A stretch of 64,000 nt of DNA from Clostridiales bacterium (GCA_017940895.1 JAGAXM010000040.1:79711-143710), one strand, 5' to 3'; numbered from the stretch's first letter, positions 18,045 to 26,984 are shown. The notes: a model not told the origin generated them from the sequence alone. A program made the numbers and translations.

Positions 18045-19247
18045 TTATGTGCCGTAACCTCCCTCGGGGATATCAAAATCGCGTCCGAGTATCAAAGACC
18101 TTACGAACAGTCCCGAATCCGACAGCATCTCATCGGGCCAATGTCCCGCGATCTTCTGTTCAACCGTAAATCTGTTCGAATACAGTCTCAGCGCATTGGA
18201 ACTTTCAAGTATTGCCGTTCCGATGGACCAGTTACACCATGAGATATTGTACTCATCAAGAAGAGCCATCCATTCAAGTGTCTCGGTATAGAATACACCG
18301 CTGTTACCTGAATCAAGGGATGTACCCCACTCCGTACAGAAGATGGGAAGTCCATTCGCGACAGCAGTTCTTACCTTATCCATGTGATCCTCACCGTGGG
18401 AACCTGCGTAGAAATGCAAAGTATACATGATATTGTCGCCGTCGATGGGATTAAGTGAAGCCACATCTACATCCTGGCTCCATGTGGGTGTACCTACAAT
18501 GATGATATTATCGGGATCATTCTCTCTTATAGCCGCGATAACCGTCTCAGCATAAGGCTTGATGCAGTTATCCCAGTCAACAGGAGACTCGGGATCATCG
18601 AATCTCATGCCGTTAGGCTCATTACATACTTCATAGATTACATTCGGATAATCACCGTAAAGAGCTGAGATTCTGGAGAAGAAATCAACTGCATCCTCCT
18701 GATACTCAGTAGGATCGCCGTCAAAAAGGATATGCCAGTCAACGATTACATATACACCATGCTCTATAAGCGTATCCATATAACCGCATACTTCATTGAA
18801 ATATCTGTCGGGGAAATAAGTATAACCGTTATCAAGTCCGTGGGATGTCATCGCAAGTCTGATAACCGTGCATCCCCAGTCCTGAATAAGCGTGTCGCAT
18901 ACATCGTCATTAAAGAACTGGAAGCATGACTGAAGTCCGCCGCTGCTCATTCCCTTAAGCTGAACGGGCATTCCGTACTCATTTACAAGCTGTGTACCTT
19001 CTACATGAAGCTGACCGTTAACTTCGACAGGAACCTCAAGAACCTGAGATGTACTGTTAGGGCCGATAGAAGGCTCGGTCTCGGCAATTGTCTCGGAAGG
19101 AATTGTCTCTTCGGAAGTTTCAGATGTAGGAGCTGCTGTCGGCTGAGGAGGTAAAGTTTCCGGCGGAAGCTTGGATGAACAGGCACAGAAAAGCACGGAA
19201 ACGCAGATAAACAAAGCAACTGCAGCATTCAGGACTCTTGATCGCAT
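18045..19247 (-). CDS. GH5-family endoglucanase, surface lipoprotein
   Basis: This secreted glycoside hydrolase of 400 residues probably cleaves beta-1,4-glucan (cellulose or related). An N-terminal hydrophobic signal ends in FCAC, a slightly irregular lipobox with Cys23. A Pro/Thr/Ser/Glu linker (27-70) precedes the TIM-barrel catalytic domain. Catalytic residues are visible: acid/base Glu210 in VCNEPNG and nucleophile Glu306 in FCTEWGTS. VQLKGMSSGG and DWHILFDGDP fit GH5. It is the first gene of the long minus-strand run and has its own promoter. Being anchored to the cell, it would act on fibre close to the envelope. Confidence 0.9.
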   Translation of the reverse strand: MRSRVLNAAVALFICVSVLFCACSSKLPPETLPPQPTAAPTSETSEETIPSETIAETEPSIGPNSTSQVLEVPVEVNGQLHVEGTQLVNEYGMPVQLKGMSSGGLQSCFQFFNDDVCDTLIQDWGCTVIRLAMTSHGLDNGYTYFPDRYFNEVCGYMDTLIEHGVYVIVDWHILFDGDPTEYQEDAVDFFSRISALYGDYPNVIYEVCNEPNGMRFDDPESPVDWDNCIKPYAETVIAAIRENDPDNIIIVGTPTWSQDVDVASLNPIDGDNIMYTLHFYAGSHGEDHMDKVRTAVANGLPIFCTEWGTSLDSGNSGVFYTETLEWMALLDEYNISWCNWSIGTAILESSNALRLYSNRFTVEQKIAGHWPDEMLSDSGLFVRSLILGRDFDIPEGGYGT

Positions 19248-19276
19248 ATTAATTCCACCTAGAAAAAGATAAAATC

Positions 19277-19305
19277 AGTATATAGTTTTAGATGTTCTAA
19301 TTCAA
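19277..19305 (-). promoter_or_regulatory. Promoter for the GH5-capA-purine-nadE-acyltransferase run
   Basis: On the minus strand TTGAAT (19305-19300) and TATACT (19282-19277) are 17 bases apart, with an AGGTGG ribosome site further down before the GH5 ATG. I find no other convincing promoter in the short gaps of the next 14 kb, although internal promoters inside genes cannot be excluded. Confidence 0.7.
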
Positions 19306-19335
19306 TATTTCATTTATATTAAATAAGGCAAGAAG

Positions 19336-19364
19336 TTGACTGTCATTTAATTATTTGTCATACT
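19336..19364 (+). promoter_or_regulatory. Candidate promoter of the HEAT-repeat gene
   Basis: TTGACT (19336-19341) and CATACT (19359-19364) are spaced by 17 bases. A second TATAAT lies at 19394-19399 but lacks a -35 box at normal distance. Either could drive the HEAT gene. Confidence 0.4.
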
Positions 19365-19432
19365 TTGTTAACAAACTTAATTATGTCAAGATATATAATT
19401 GTTTTAGAAGTAAGAAGTAAGGAGATATAGGA

Positions 19433-19774
19433 ATGTCACGAGTAGACAGTTTACGTAATAAGATTATGAAGCTGGCCGCGAAGGGCAAGCTGGATGGTCT
19501 TGTTAAGCTCTCAGGCGATTCCGATGAGGATGTACGCACAGAAGTTGCGATAGCTATGGGACAGATCAAGACTTACGAATCCGGCATGGCTCTCATCCCC
19601 CTGCTTCGTGATTCTTCCCCTTCTGTCAGAGCCGCGGCTGCTACATCTGCTGCAGATATCGGAGCTAAGCATTGTGAAGAATATGTCAAGAAGCTCGCGT
19701 TCGCAGATTCAGATCCTAATGTAAGACAGATAGCCAAGAATGCTTTCGACAGACTCAAGGACAGATTGGTCTGA
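19433..19774 (+). CDS. Small HEAT-repeat protein
   Basis: This 113-residue cytoplasmic protein is made almost wholly of HEAT-like helical pairs: LSGDSDEDVRTEVAIAMGQI, RDSSPSVRAAAATSAADIG and ADSDPNVRQIAKNAFDRL. The D-x-x-x-x-V-R spacing repeats three times at about 31-37 residues. HEAT repeats usually make a protein-binding surface, and nothing indicates a catalytic role. An AAGGAG site precedes the ATG at 19433. The gene stands alone with its own terminator. The partner is unknown. Confidence 0.85.
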   Translation: MSRVDSLRNKIMKLAAKGKLDGLVKLSGDSDEDVRTEVAIAMGQIKTYESGMALIPLLRDSSPSVRAAAATSAADIGAKHCEEYVKKLAFADSDPNVRQIAKNAFDRLKDRLV

Positions 19775-19795
19775 ACATATAATATTAAAATAATA

Positions 19796-19825
19796 AAGGT
19801 CCGTCATCATGACGGACCTTTTACT
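19796..19825 (+). terminator. Bidirectional terminator between the HEAT gene and nagB
   Basis: A 10-bp stem (AAGGTCCGTC / GACGGACCTT) around ATCAT is followed by TTTT on the plus strand. On the minus strand it is followed by TTATTATTTT. It can stop both the plus-strand HEAT transcript and the minus-strand nagA...nagB transcript. Confidence 0.9.
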
Positions 19826-19844
19826 ATGTCTTATTAATCTTTTA

Positions 19845-20594
19845 TCAGTCAGCAGCAGCAACTACCTTATCAGAGATAGCTGCCTCGTCACCGATAACAA
19901 CAACATTGGGGTGAAGCTGCAGGATAGAAGCAGGAACAGAAGGAGTAACAGGGCCTGTGAAAGCCTTCTCAACGATATCCTTCTTACCGGCACCTGTAGC
20001 CATGAGGATAACAGTAGTTGACTTCATGATGTAACCGATTCCCATTGTATAAGCCTGTGTAGGAACTTCATCTATCTTACCGTTGAAGAAGAGTCTGGCA
20101 TTATCCTGAATCGTCTGCTGCTCTAGATCGATGCACTGAGTGTTAACGCAGAAAGCATCAGCAGGCTCATTGAAGCCGATATGACCGTCTCCGCCGATAC
20201 CGAGAAGCTGAATATCAAGGTGGCCAAGGGACTTAAGAATTGAATCGTAATCCGTGCATGCCTTAACCGCGTCAGCCTCAAGTCCGTCAGGTACATAAGT
20301 CTTGTTCTTGTCGATGTTTACATGATCGAAGAGGTTGGTATTCATGAAGTATCTGTAAGACTGGTCATGATCACCGCCTAATCCCCTGTACTCATCAAGG
20401 TTTGCTGAAGTAACCTTGGAGAAATCAAGGCTGCCTTCCTTATACATGTCAACAAGAGCCTTATAAGTGCCTACAGGCGTGGAACCTGTTGCAAGACCGA
20501 TCTTACAGTTTGGCTTAAGTCTGATCTGAGATGCGATGAGCTCTGCACATGCTTTGGATGCTTCTTCATAATTGGCTTTTCTGATTACTCTCAT
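19845..20594 (-). CDS. nagB: Glucosamine-6-phosphate deaminase
   Basis: NagB converts glucosamine 6-phosphate to fructose 6-phosphate plus ammonia. The 249-residue protein shows GLATGSTPVGTYKAL (33-47), NLDEYRGL and the active-site stretch LGIGGDGHIGFNEP. It is the last gene of the amino-sugar operon, just before the bidirectional terminator. The operon also codes for the opposing enzyme GlmS. A CAGGAG site precedes the ATG. Confidence 0.97.
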   Translation of the reverse strand: MRVIRKANYEEASKACAELIASQIRLKPNCKIGLATGSTPVGTYKALVDMYKEGSLDFSKVTSANLDEYRGLGGDHDQSYRYFMNTNLFDHVNIDKNKTYVPDGLEADAVKACTDYDSILKSLGHLDIQLLGIGGDGHIGFNEPADAFCVNTQCIDLEQQTIQDNARLFFNGKIDEVPTQAYTMGIGYIMKSTTVILMATGAGKKDIVEKAFTGPVTPSVPASILQLHPNVVVIGDEAAISDKVVAAAD

Positions 20595-20613
20595 TTTGTT
20601 CTCTCCTGTATTA

Positions 20614-21285
20614 TTAATCTTCTGTTTTTACAACGATATTGTCCTTATCCTTATAGATGGAATGATCCGGAACAATACCTCTTACCATGGACAAAGGATA
20701 GATATTTGTATGAGGTCCGACTACAGTACCGGGATTCAGAACGGAATTACATCCTACCTCGACGTTATCGCCTAACATTGCACCGAACTTACGAAGTCCC
20801 GTCTCATATGATCTTCCCTCACCTTTAACGACAACGTTCTTACGGTCTGCCTTAATGTTGGAAGTGATGGCACCTGCACCGAGGTGAGCCTTATATCCGA
20901 GAACTGAATCACCGACGTAGTTATAATGAGGAACTTCAACCTTGTTGAAAAGGATTACGTTTTTAAGCTCTGTGGAATTACCGACTGTAGCGCCCTCTCC
21001 GACGATTGCCGATTCTCTGATGAATGCGCACTGTCTGATCTTCGCCCCCTTACAGATGATGGCGGGACCATGAATATAGGCAGAAGGGAAAATCTCTGCA
21101 TCCTTTGCAATCCATACATCCTCCCCTACCTTATCGTATTCATCCGGGCTCAAAGTAGGTCCGAGCTTCAGGATGAAATCCTTGATCTTGGGAAGAACCT
21201 CCCAAGGATATGTGCATCCTTCGAAGATGTCCTTTGCAATAGTCTCATCAAGATTGTACAAATTGCTGATCAATGCTGTTTCCAT
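20614..21285 (-). CDS. Left-handed beta-helix acetyltransferase resembling the GlmU C-domain
   Basis: The protein has 223 residues, with an alpha-helical lead-in (1-60) followed by hexapeptide repeats. The stretch PHYNYVGDSVLGYKAHLGAG resembles the GlmU acetyltransferase site, where His and Tyr contact glucosamine 1-phosphate; GAITSNIK follows as in GlmU GAGTITCNYD. There is no N-terminal uridylyltransferase domain. Its place 28 bases after glmM suggests that it acetylates GlcN-1-P, with a separate uridylyltransferase elsewhere. Databases may name this group UDP-GlcNAc pyrophosphorylase-like. The function is inferred, not certain. Confidence 0.75.
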   Translation of the reverse strand: METALISNLYNLDETIAKDIFEGCTYPWEVLPKIKDFILKLGPTLSPDEYDKVGEDVWIAKDAEIFPSAYIHGPAIICKGAKIRQCAFIRESAIVGEGATVGNSTELKNVILFNKVEVPHYNYVGDSVLGYKAHLGAGAITSNIKADRKNVVVKGEGRSYETGLRKFGAMLGDNVEVGCNSVLNPGTVVGPHTNIYPLSMVRGIVPDHSIYKDKDNIVVKTED

Positions 21286-21313
21286 ATGTTTTCTCCTTAA
21301 TATGAATTAGTCA

Positions 21314-22669
21314 TCAGTCTGCTGTGAGACCTTCAGACTTAATTACCTCAATGAGCTGATCTACATACTTCTCACAGATCTCATCAGTGGAAGCCTCAAC
21401 CATTACTCTGATCTTGGGCTCAGTACCTGAAGCTCTGAGGAGCATTCTTCCGTTGCCGTCGAGTTCCTGGTTAACCTTAGCTACCGCAGCAACTACAACG
21501 GGATTCTCCTGAGCTGCCTTCTTGTCCTTAACGACAACGTTCTTAAGGCACTGGGGATACATCTTCATCTCGCCTGCGAGCATGGAAAGAGGAAGCTTCT
21601 TATCGAGCATCGTCATCATTACCATGAGGGATGTAAGGATACCGTCACCTGTAGTTGCATACTTACCGAAAATGATATGACCGGACTGCTCACCGCCCAG
21701 AACATAATGATTCTGCATCATGTTCTCTGCCACATACTTATCACCGACAGCGGTCTTCTCAGTACGGATGCCGATCGCCTCGCAAGCCTTGTAAAGTCCC
21801 ATGTTGGACATGATGGTCGTAACAACCGTATCACCGTCAAGCTGACCGTTCTCCTTCAGATACTTACCGCAAAGATACATGATGTGGTCACCGTTGACTT
21901 CGTTGCCGTGCTCATCGACGCAAAGACATCTGTCTGCGTCGCCGTCGTAAGCAAATCCGACATTAAGGTGATTCTCAAGAACATACTTCTTTAAACTCTC
22001 CATATGAGTAGATCCGCAGTTCTCATTTATGTTTACACCGTTAGGCGTATTGTTAATTACATAAACCTTGGCACCAAGAGCCTCATAAACTGCTCTTGCG
22101 ATGTTCCATGAAGCACCGTTGGCGCAATCGAGACCAACGCTCATTCCGTTGAATCCTCTTGTTGGAATTGACATGAGATAACCGATGTAGCGGTTACGTC
22201 CTGCCGCATAATCGACTACGTTACCCATCTTCTCTCTCTTGGCAAGAGGAAGTTCCTCAATCTCACCATCGATATATGCTTCGATCTTCTCCTCGATCTC
22301 TGCCTCGATCTTCTGACCGTTGGCACGCATGATCTTGATTCCGTTGTCGTAGAAAGGATTGTGTGAAGCAGAGATCATAACTCCGCAGTCGAATCCGTCA
22401 GTTCTGCAGCAGTAGGAAACTGAAGGTGTTGTAGAAACATGAAGCAGATATGCATCGGAACCTGATGAAGTAATACCGCTGGACAGTGCGTATTCAAGAG
22501 TGTACGAACTTCTTCTTGTATCCTTACCGATGATAATCCTTGCTCTGCCGTCCTCGTGCTTCTGACCGTAATACCAGCCGAGGTATCTTCCGATCCTAAA
22601 AGCCTTAGCAGATGTTAAGACTTCATTCGCCTCTCCTCTGAATCCGTCTGTACCAAAGTATTTACCCAT
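21314..22669 (-). CDS. glmM: Phosphoglucosamine mutase
   Basis: GlmM interconverts GlcN-6-P and GlcN-1-P for UDP-GlcNAc synthesis. The 451-residue protein begins MGKYFGTDGFRGEAN. It has the phosphoserine loop ISASHNPFYDNGIKIM near residue 98, the Mg2+ loop FAYDGDADRCLCVDEHG and the C-terminal sugar-phosphate loop RASGTEPKIRVMVE. In most Firmicutes glmM follows cdaA-cdaR. Here glmS is inserted between them, but the linkage is kept. GlmM can inhibit CdaA in several species. Confidence 0.97.
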   Translation of the reverse strand: MGKYFGTDGFRGEANEVLTSAKAFRIGRYLGWYYGQKHEDGRARIIIGKDTRRSSYTLEYALSSGITSSGSDAYLLHVSTTPSVSYCCRTDGFDCGVMISASHNPFYDNGIKIMRANGQKIEAEIEEKIEAYIDGEIEELPLAKREKMGNVVDYAAGRNRYIGYLMSIPTRGFNGMSVGLDCANGASWNIARAVYEALGAKVYVINNTPNGVNINENCGSTHMESLKKYVLENHLNVGFAYDGDADRCLCVDEHGNEVNGDHIMYLCGKYLKENGQLDGDTVVTTIMSNMGLYKACEAIGIRTEKTAVGDKYVAENMMQNHYVLGGEQSGHIIFGKYATTGDGILTSLMVMMTMLDKKLPLSMLAGEMKMYPQCLKNVVVKDKKAAQENPVVVAAVAKVNQELDGNGRMLLRASGTEPKIRVMVEASTDEICEKYVDQLIEVIKSEGLTAD

Positions 22670-22726
22670 ATTGTTCTCCTTAAAAAATATAGTTCATTAT
22701 ATCATTATGCATTCGATATCAATACA

Positions 22727-24586
22727 TTATTCAACAGTTACGCTCTTCGCGAGATTCCTCGGTTTATCAACGTCACAGCCCTTGTTGACCGCCATATAAT
22801 AAGCGAACAGCTGACAGGGCAGAACACCGAGAATAGGCGCGAATATCTCATCACAGTCAGGAATTACGAACTTCTCATCGCAGGAGAAACTGTTCTTCGC
22901 AAGTCTCTCCGGGATGATGGCAAGAACTGTTGCTCCTCTCGTTCTTACTTCCTTGATATTTGACTCCATCTTGGAAGCGAGCTCATCCTGTGTTATCGGT
23001 GATACAACCAAGGTTCCGTCCTCAATGAGAGCAATGGTTCCGTGCTTAAGTTCACCGCCTGCATATGCTTCTGAATGGATGTAAGAGATCTCCTTAAGCT
23101 TAAGTGAAGCTTCCATGGACAGATAATAATCAAGTCCTCTTCCCATGAAGAAGATTGAATCGGCATTAAACTGCGTTGATGCAAATCTCTGAATCTGATT
23201 CTGCTTGGAAAGAATTGCCTTAAGCTTCTCGGGAATAGCGAGAAGTTCCGCATGATACTCCTTATACTTCTCGGGTGTAATGCATCCGAGCGTATATGCA
23301 AACTTAATTGCCATAAGGTACATGCATCCGAGCTGTGTTGTATATGCCTTGGTGGAAGCAACTGAGATCTCAGGACCTGCAGCAGTATAGAGAACATAAT
23401 CCGCTTCACGTGCGATAGTACTGCCGATGACATTAACAACGGCTATCGTACGGCTTCCCTTCTCCTTAGCAATCTTCATTGCATTACGTGTATCCAAAGT
23501 CTCACCGGACTGTGATATGACAATAGTCAGTGTATGCTCATCGATCAACGGATCGGAATAGATGAATTCACTTGCAACTCCGCACACGGTCGGTATCCTG
23601 CACAGCTTCTCAAAGAGGAACTTGCCTACACAGCCTGCATGATATGCAGTTCCGCATGCAATGATATTGATGTTCGTGATTCCTGCAAGGAATTCCTTAT
23701 CAACAGGAATATGCTCGAGATAGATCCTCTCATCCTGAATTCTGGGACGTACGGTAGCATCAAATGCAGAAGGCTCTTCGAACATCTCCTTCATCATGAA
23801 ATGTGCATATCCGCCCTTCTGTGCGGCATCTGCATCCCACTCAACAGTTGATACGCTGTATTCTACAGGCTCACCGTGAATATCCTTGATCTCGATGGAA
23901 TCCTTCTTCATGACGAGGTAGCAGTTGTCCTCCATGAAGACAACATCTCTCGTATACTCGATGAGTGCCGTGATATCGGAAGCAACAAAATTCTCGTTCT
24001 TGCCAAGGCCGATAACGATCGGGTTATCCTTCTTGGCACAAATGAGCTGATCAGGCTTATCCACGCACAGGATGCAAAGAGCATATGAACCGACAATATC
24101 TGCAAGAGCCCTGCATACGGCAGCTTCGATATCGTTATTGCCGGATTTAACATAGTAATACTCGATAAGCTGTGCAGCTACTTCAGTATCTGTCTCAGAC
24201 TTGAATTCATATCCCTTCTTCTTAAGGAACTTACGAAGTTCTGCATAATTCTCGATGATTCCGTTATGAACTACGCAGATCTTGCCGTTCATGGAAAGAT
24301 GCGGGTGCGAATTCTCATCTGAAGGAGCACCGTGGGTAGCCCATCTTGTATGACCGATTCCGGATGAGATCTTATTGGTCTTATGCTCATCCAGGTTAAA
24401 TCCCAAAGAGGCTACTTCCTCTTCAAGTTCATTAACGCGGCCCTTCTTCTTAATGAGATTCAGCTCACCGTCTTTTATAAAAGAAACACCGGCAGAATCG
24501 TAACCACGATACTCCAGTGTCTTCAAACCTTTAATAAGAACAGAAAGTGTATTTCTTGCTCCAATGTAACCTACAATTCCACACAT
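22727..24586 (-). CDS. glmS: Glutamine--fructose-6-phosphate aminotransferase (isomerising)
   Basis: GlmS makes glucosamine 6-phosphate, the entry point of cell-wall amino-sugar synthesis. The 619-residue protein has an intact glutaminase half: Cys2 in MCGIVGYIG, HTRWATHG and VVHNGIIENY. Two SIS domains follow (GTAYHAGCVGKF and SQSGETLDTRNAMK), and the end is PRNLAKSVTVE. A strong AGGAGG precedes the ATG. Only 16 bases separate it from the cdaA-cdaR gene, so no glmS ribozyme can be present. Control must come from the operon promoter or the proteins themselves. Confidence 0.97.
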   Translation of the reverse strand: MCGIVGYIGARNTLSVLIKGLKTLEYRGYDSAGVSFIKDGELNLIKKKGRVNELEEEVASLGFNLDEHKTNKISSGIGHTRWATHGAPSDENSHPHLSMNGKICVVHNGIIENYAELRKFLKKKGYEFKSETDTEVAAQLIEYYYVKSGNNDIEAAVCRALADIVGSYALCILCVDKPDQLICAKKDNPIVIGLGKNENFVASDITALIEYTRDVVFMEDNCYLVMKKDSIEIKDIHGEPVEYSVSTVEWDADAAQKGGYAHFMMKEMFEEPSAFDATVRPRIQDERIYLEHIPVDKEFLAGITNINIIACGTAYHAGCVGKFLFEKLCRIPTVCGVASEFIYSDPLIDEHTLTIVISQSGETLDTRNAMKIAKEKGSRTIAVVNVIGSTIAREADYVLYTAAGPEISVASTKAYTTQLGCMYLMAIKFAYTLGCITPEKYKEYHAELLAIPEKLKAILSKQNQIQRFASTQFNADSIFFMGRGLDYYLSMEASLKLKEISYIHSEAYAGGELKHGTIALIEDGTLVVSPITQDELASKMESNIKEVRTRGATVLAIIPERLAKNSFSCDEKFVIPDCDEIFAPILGVLPCQLFAYYMAVNKGCDVDKPRNLAKSVTVE

Positions 24587-24602
24587 TTGTTATTTCCTCC
24601 TG

Positions 24603-26039
24603 TTATCCTTCGGAACCTTCATTCAAAGAATAGACGGTTACGGATATAGTTTCCGGAACCTGCCTCTCGACTCTGAAATAGAAATTGCTGTCCGAAGATG
24701 AAATTACTACCGGAAGCTCAACGACTCCGGTCTCAGATATAGCAGAATAATCAATAGTGGCGATTACATCGCTCTCATCGATTCTATCGATAGTATTGCT
24801 TCTTCCTACCAGCTCGAGCTCGACCGTATCAACAGGATAAGAAACATCGATATTATCGGGCGTCGCAGAATTATCGTAAGTGATAGGAACGGTTATGGAC
24901 TTGGTTACTACAGGATTGGTATTAACCTGTATATACATCCAAAGACAGAATGACAAAAGCAAAGAAATGAGCATGAGCATAAGCTTGGTTCCGGGTCCGA
25001 CCTTGGAAGAATTGGCGATAACACCCGCCTTTGCTGTACGGATCTCAAGGTTCTCAGAATTCTCGCCCGCAGCTTCGGTAGCCGTGACGTAAGCCTGACG
25101 TGCTTCTTCCTCAGCCTGCTTCATTCTTCTTACCTTATGAATAAGCTTGCCCAAGCCCTTGCGCTCAGTCTTATCTGTTGATACTCCGAGAAGATAGTCG
25201 AGGTTTGCCTCAAGCTCAAGAGAGTCCTTCATCTCATAAAGATTGCCGTTAACGGCAACAGACATCTTGCCGCGCTCTTCCGAGACGACAACAACAACGG
25301 TATCGCCCATCTCGCTCGCACCTACGGCCGCTCTGTGTCTGGTTCCTGATCTGTCAAGGCTGTGCATCGTTACCGACAGAGGAACATGGCACCTTGCCGC
25401 TATGATCCTTCCGTCTCTTATAAGAAGACCGCCGTCATGCATCGGCGAGCCCTTATAAAAGATGGACTGAAGCACGGAACTCGTTACGGAAGACTCGAAC
25501 TTAACTACATTCTCCTGCGTAAGAAGCTCATCGAGTCTCGTCTTTCTCTCGATAAGAATGAGTGCCCCCGTCTTTGTGGCAGCCATCTCCTTACATGCAG
25601 TGCTGACTTCATGGATAAAAGTGGAAGATACTGCAGAAGCCGCAGCATCCTCTGAAGAGAACAGATTTCTTACTGAAGTAAAAGACTTAAGACCTACGGT
25701 CTCGAGAACACGCCTTAATTCAGGCTGGAAAAGCACGATAAACAGGATCGCGAACACATAGAGCATCTTGTTGAAGATGAACCCTACCATCTCGAGCCCG
25801 AACAGACCGCACATAAGCACGAACAGCAGGATAAGTATGATACCCTTCATCAGCTGCCATGCACGGGACTGCTTAATAAAAAGGAGAATCCAGTAGAACA
25901 GGGCAGCAACAAGAAAGATATCGATTGCATATCTTATAACATCAAGCGTGCTTCCGAAGAAGACTGACCCGCTCGAAAAGCTGTTGAACAACTCAACAAT
26001 AAAATCAATAATCTGTGTAATTAAAGAATCACTGCCCAT
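24603..26039 (-). CDS. cdaA: Diadenylate cyclase CdaA fused to a YbbR (CdaR-like) domain
   Basis: This membrane enzyme makes the second messenger c-di-AMP. The 478 residues hold three N-terminal membrane helices (about 33-105) and the DAC domain (about 110-285). The active site reads MHDGG (200-204; DGA is more usual) and GTRHRAAVG (232-240). After a charged linker a fourth membrane helix (352-370) leads to one extracellular YbbR domain (375-470). In most Firmicutes cdaA and cdaR are separate genes and CdaR has several YbbR repeats; here they are one polypeptide. It starts two bases after nagA with no ribosome site of its own and is presumably coupled. GlmS and GlmM are coded directly downstream. 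Confidence 0.92.
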   Translation of the reverse strand: MGSDSLITQIIDFIVELFNSFSSGSVFFGSTLDVIRYAIDIFLVAALFYWILLFIKQSRAWQLMKGIILILLFVLMCGLFGLEMVGFIFNKMLYVFAILFIVLFQPELRRVLETVGLKSFTSVRNLFSSEDAAASAVSSTFIHEVSTACKEMAATKTGALILIERKTRLDELLTQENVVKFESSVTSSVLQSIFYKGSPMHDGGLLIRDGRIIAARCHVPLSVTMHSLDRSGTRHRAAVGASEMGDTVVVVVSEERGKMSVAVNGNLYEMKDSLELEANLDYLLGVSTDKTERKGLGKLIHKVRRMKQAEEEARQAYVTATEAAGENSENLEIRTAKAGVIANSSKVGPGTKLMLMLISLLLSFCLWMYIQVNTNPVVTKSITVPITYDNSATPDNIDVSYPVDTVELELVGRSNTIDRIDESDVIATIDYSAISETGVVELPVVISSSDSNFYFRVERQVPETISVTVYSLNEGSEG

Positions 26040-26041
26040 AA

Positions 26042-26968
26042 CTAATTAATTTTATCATTTATTCCTAATCTGGACAAAGGATTTTCAACACAAGCAAGGC
26101 GGATCTTGGCGGGATCAACTCCGAATGAAAGCAGTCTTGACGCCTCCTCGGCCATATTCGTAACGGATCCTGCAAGATTACCGCCGGGTCCGTAATATGT
26201 CCTGCCTCCCTTTACGGTTACATCAGCATCGGCAAGCTTATACTCCCCGTCAGGCATTCCGGCGCCTCTCATAGAGTCAGAAACGACTATGATCCTGTCT
26301 TCCGGGAGCATACTGAACAGCATTCTAAGTACGGGCGGTGCTATATGTATGCCGTCGCATATTATCTCGGCATATACATTCTTATTATCGAAGACTGCTC
26401 CGAGAACACCGGGATCCCTTTTACCGCAGGGTTTCATGGCATTCAGGATATGGGTAACACTTTTCGCCCCCTTTTCGAAAGCCTCGCAGGCGGTATCGTA
26501 ATCAGCCTTAGTATGAGCAAGAGAGATAACATATCTGTCTTTATATTCACTGATTAAATCCATGGCTCCGTCAAGCTCGGGAGCAATATCGATTATCTTG
26601 AGTAATCCGGGGAAGTTTTGTTCTATCCTGTCTACTATCTTCCCTGCAAACTTAGGAGCGATGCAGTATTCCTTATTCTGCACCCCGGCCATATCAGGAC
26701 TCATAAACGGTCCTTCGAGATGTATACCGAGGATCCGGGCATATTCTCCGACCTCTTGCTCAAGTTGCTCATATGCTTCACTGACAGCTTCGAAACATCT
26801 CATGATGTTATCTTCGCTTATTGTCATCGTAGTCGGACAGAAAGCCTTAACGCCGAATTCGGGGAGTCTTCGCGCCATCCTGACAATGCCTTCAGCCGAA
26901 GCATCGCTTATATCTTCGCCGAAGGCGCCGTGTATATGCGTATCAATAAAAACCGGTTCACTAAGCAT
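26042..26968 (-). CDS. nagA: N-acetylglucosamine-6-phosphate deacetylase (short form)
   Basis: NagA releases acetate from GlcNAc-6-P, giving GlcN-6-P. The 308-residue protein begins directly at the barrel metal motif FIDTHIHGAFGED (7-19). It lacks the N-terminal beta-sandwich strand region of normal NagA (about 380 residues). Later motifs are intact: GIHLEGPFMSP, SLAHTKADYDTACEAFEKGA, HILNAM, ICDGIHI and VVSDSMRGAG. No ribosome site precedes the ATG at 26968; an extended -10 box ends 6 bases before it. First gene of the amino-sugar operon. Confidence 0.88.
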   Translation of the reverse strand: MLSEPVFIDTHIHGAFGEDISDASAEGIVRMARRLPEFGVKAFCPTTMTISEDNIMRCFEAVSEAYEQLEQEVGEYARILGIHLEGPFMSPDMAGVQNKEYCIAPKFAGKIVDRIEQNFPGLLKIIDIAPELDGAMDLISEYKDRYVISLAHTKADYDTACEAFEKGAKSVTHILNAMKPCGKRDPGVLGAVFDNKNVYAEIICDGIHIAPPVLRMLFSMLPEDRIIVVSDSMRGAGMPDGEYKLADADVTVKGGRTYYGPGGNLAGSVTNMAEEASRLLSFGVDPAKIRLACVENPLSRLGINDKIN

Positions 26969-26974
26969 ATATCT

Positions 26975-26983
26975 ATTATCTCA
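26975..26983 (-). promoter_or_regulatory. Extended -10 promoter of the nagA operon, possibly leaderless
   Basis: On the minus strand TGAGATAAT (26983-26975) matches TGn plus a -10 hexamer. The nagA ATG begins 6 bases later. It lies directly after the gdhA terminator, so it would be the first signal of the six-gene operon. There is no clear -35 box. Confidence 0.55.
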
Positions 26984-26984
26984 C

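Noticed and set aside
24587..24602. Possible glmS ribozyme
   Set aside because: Only 16 bases separate glmS from the upstream gene, too little for the ribozyme.
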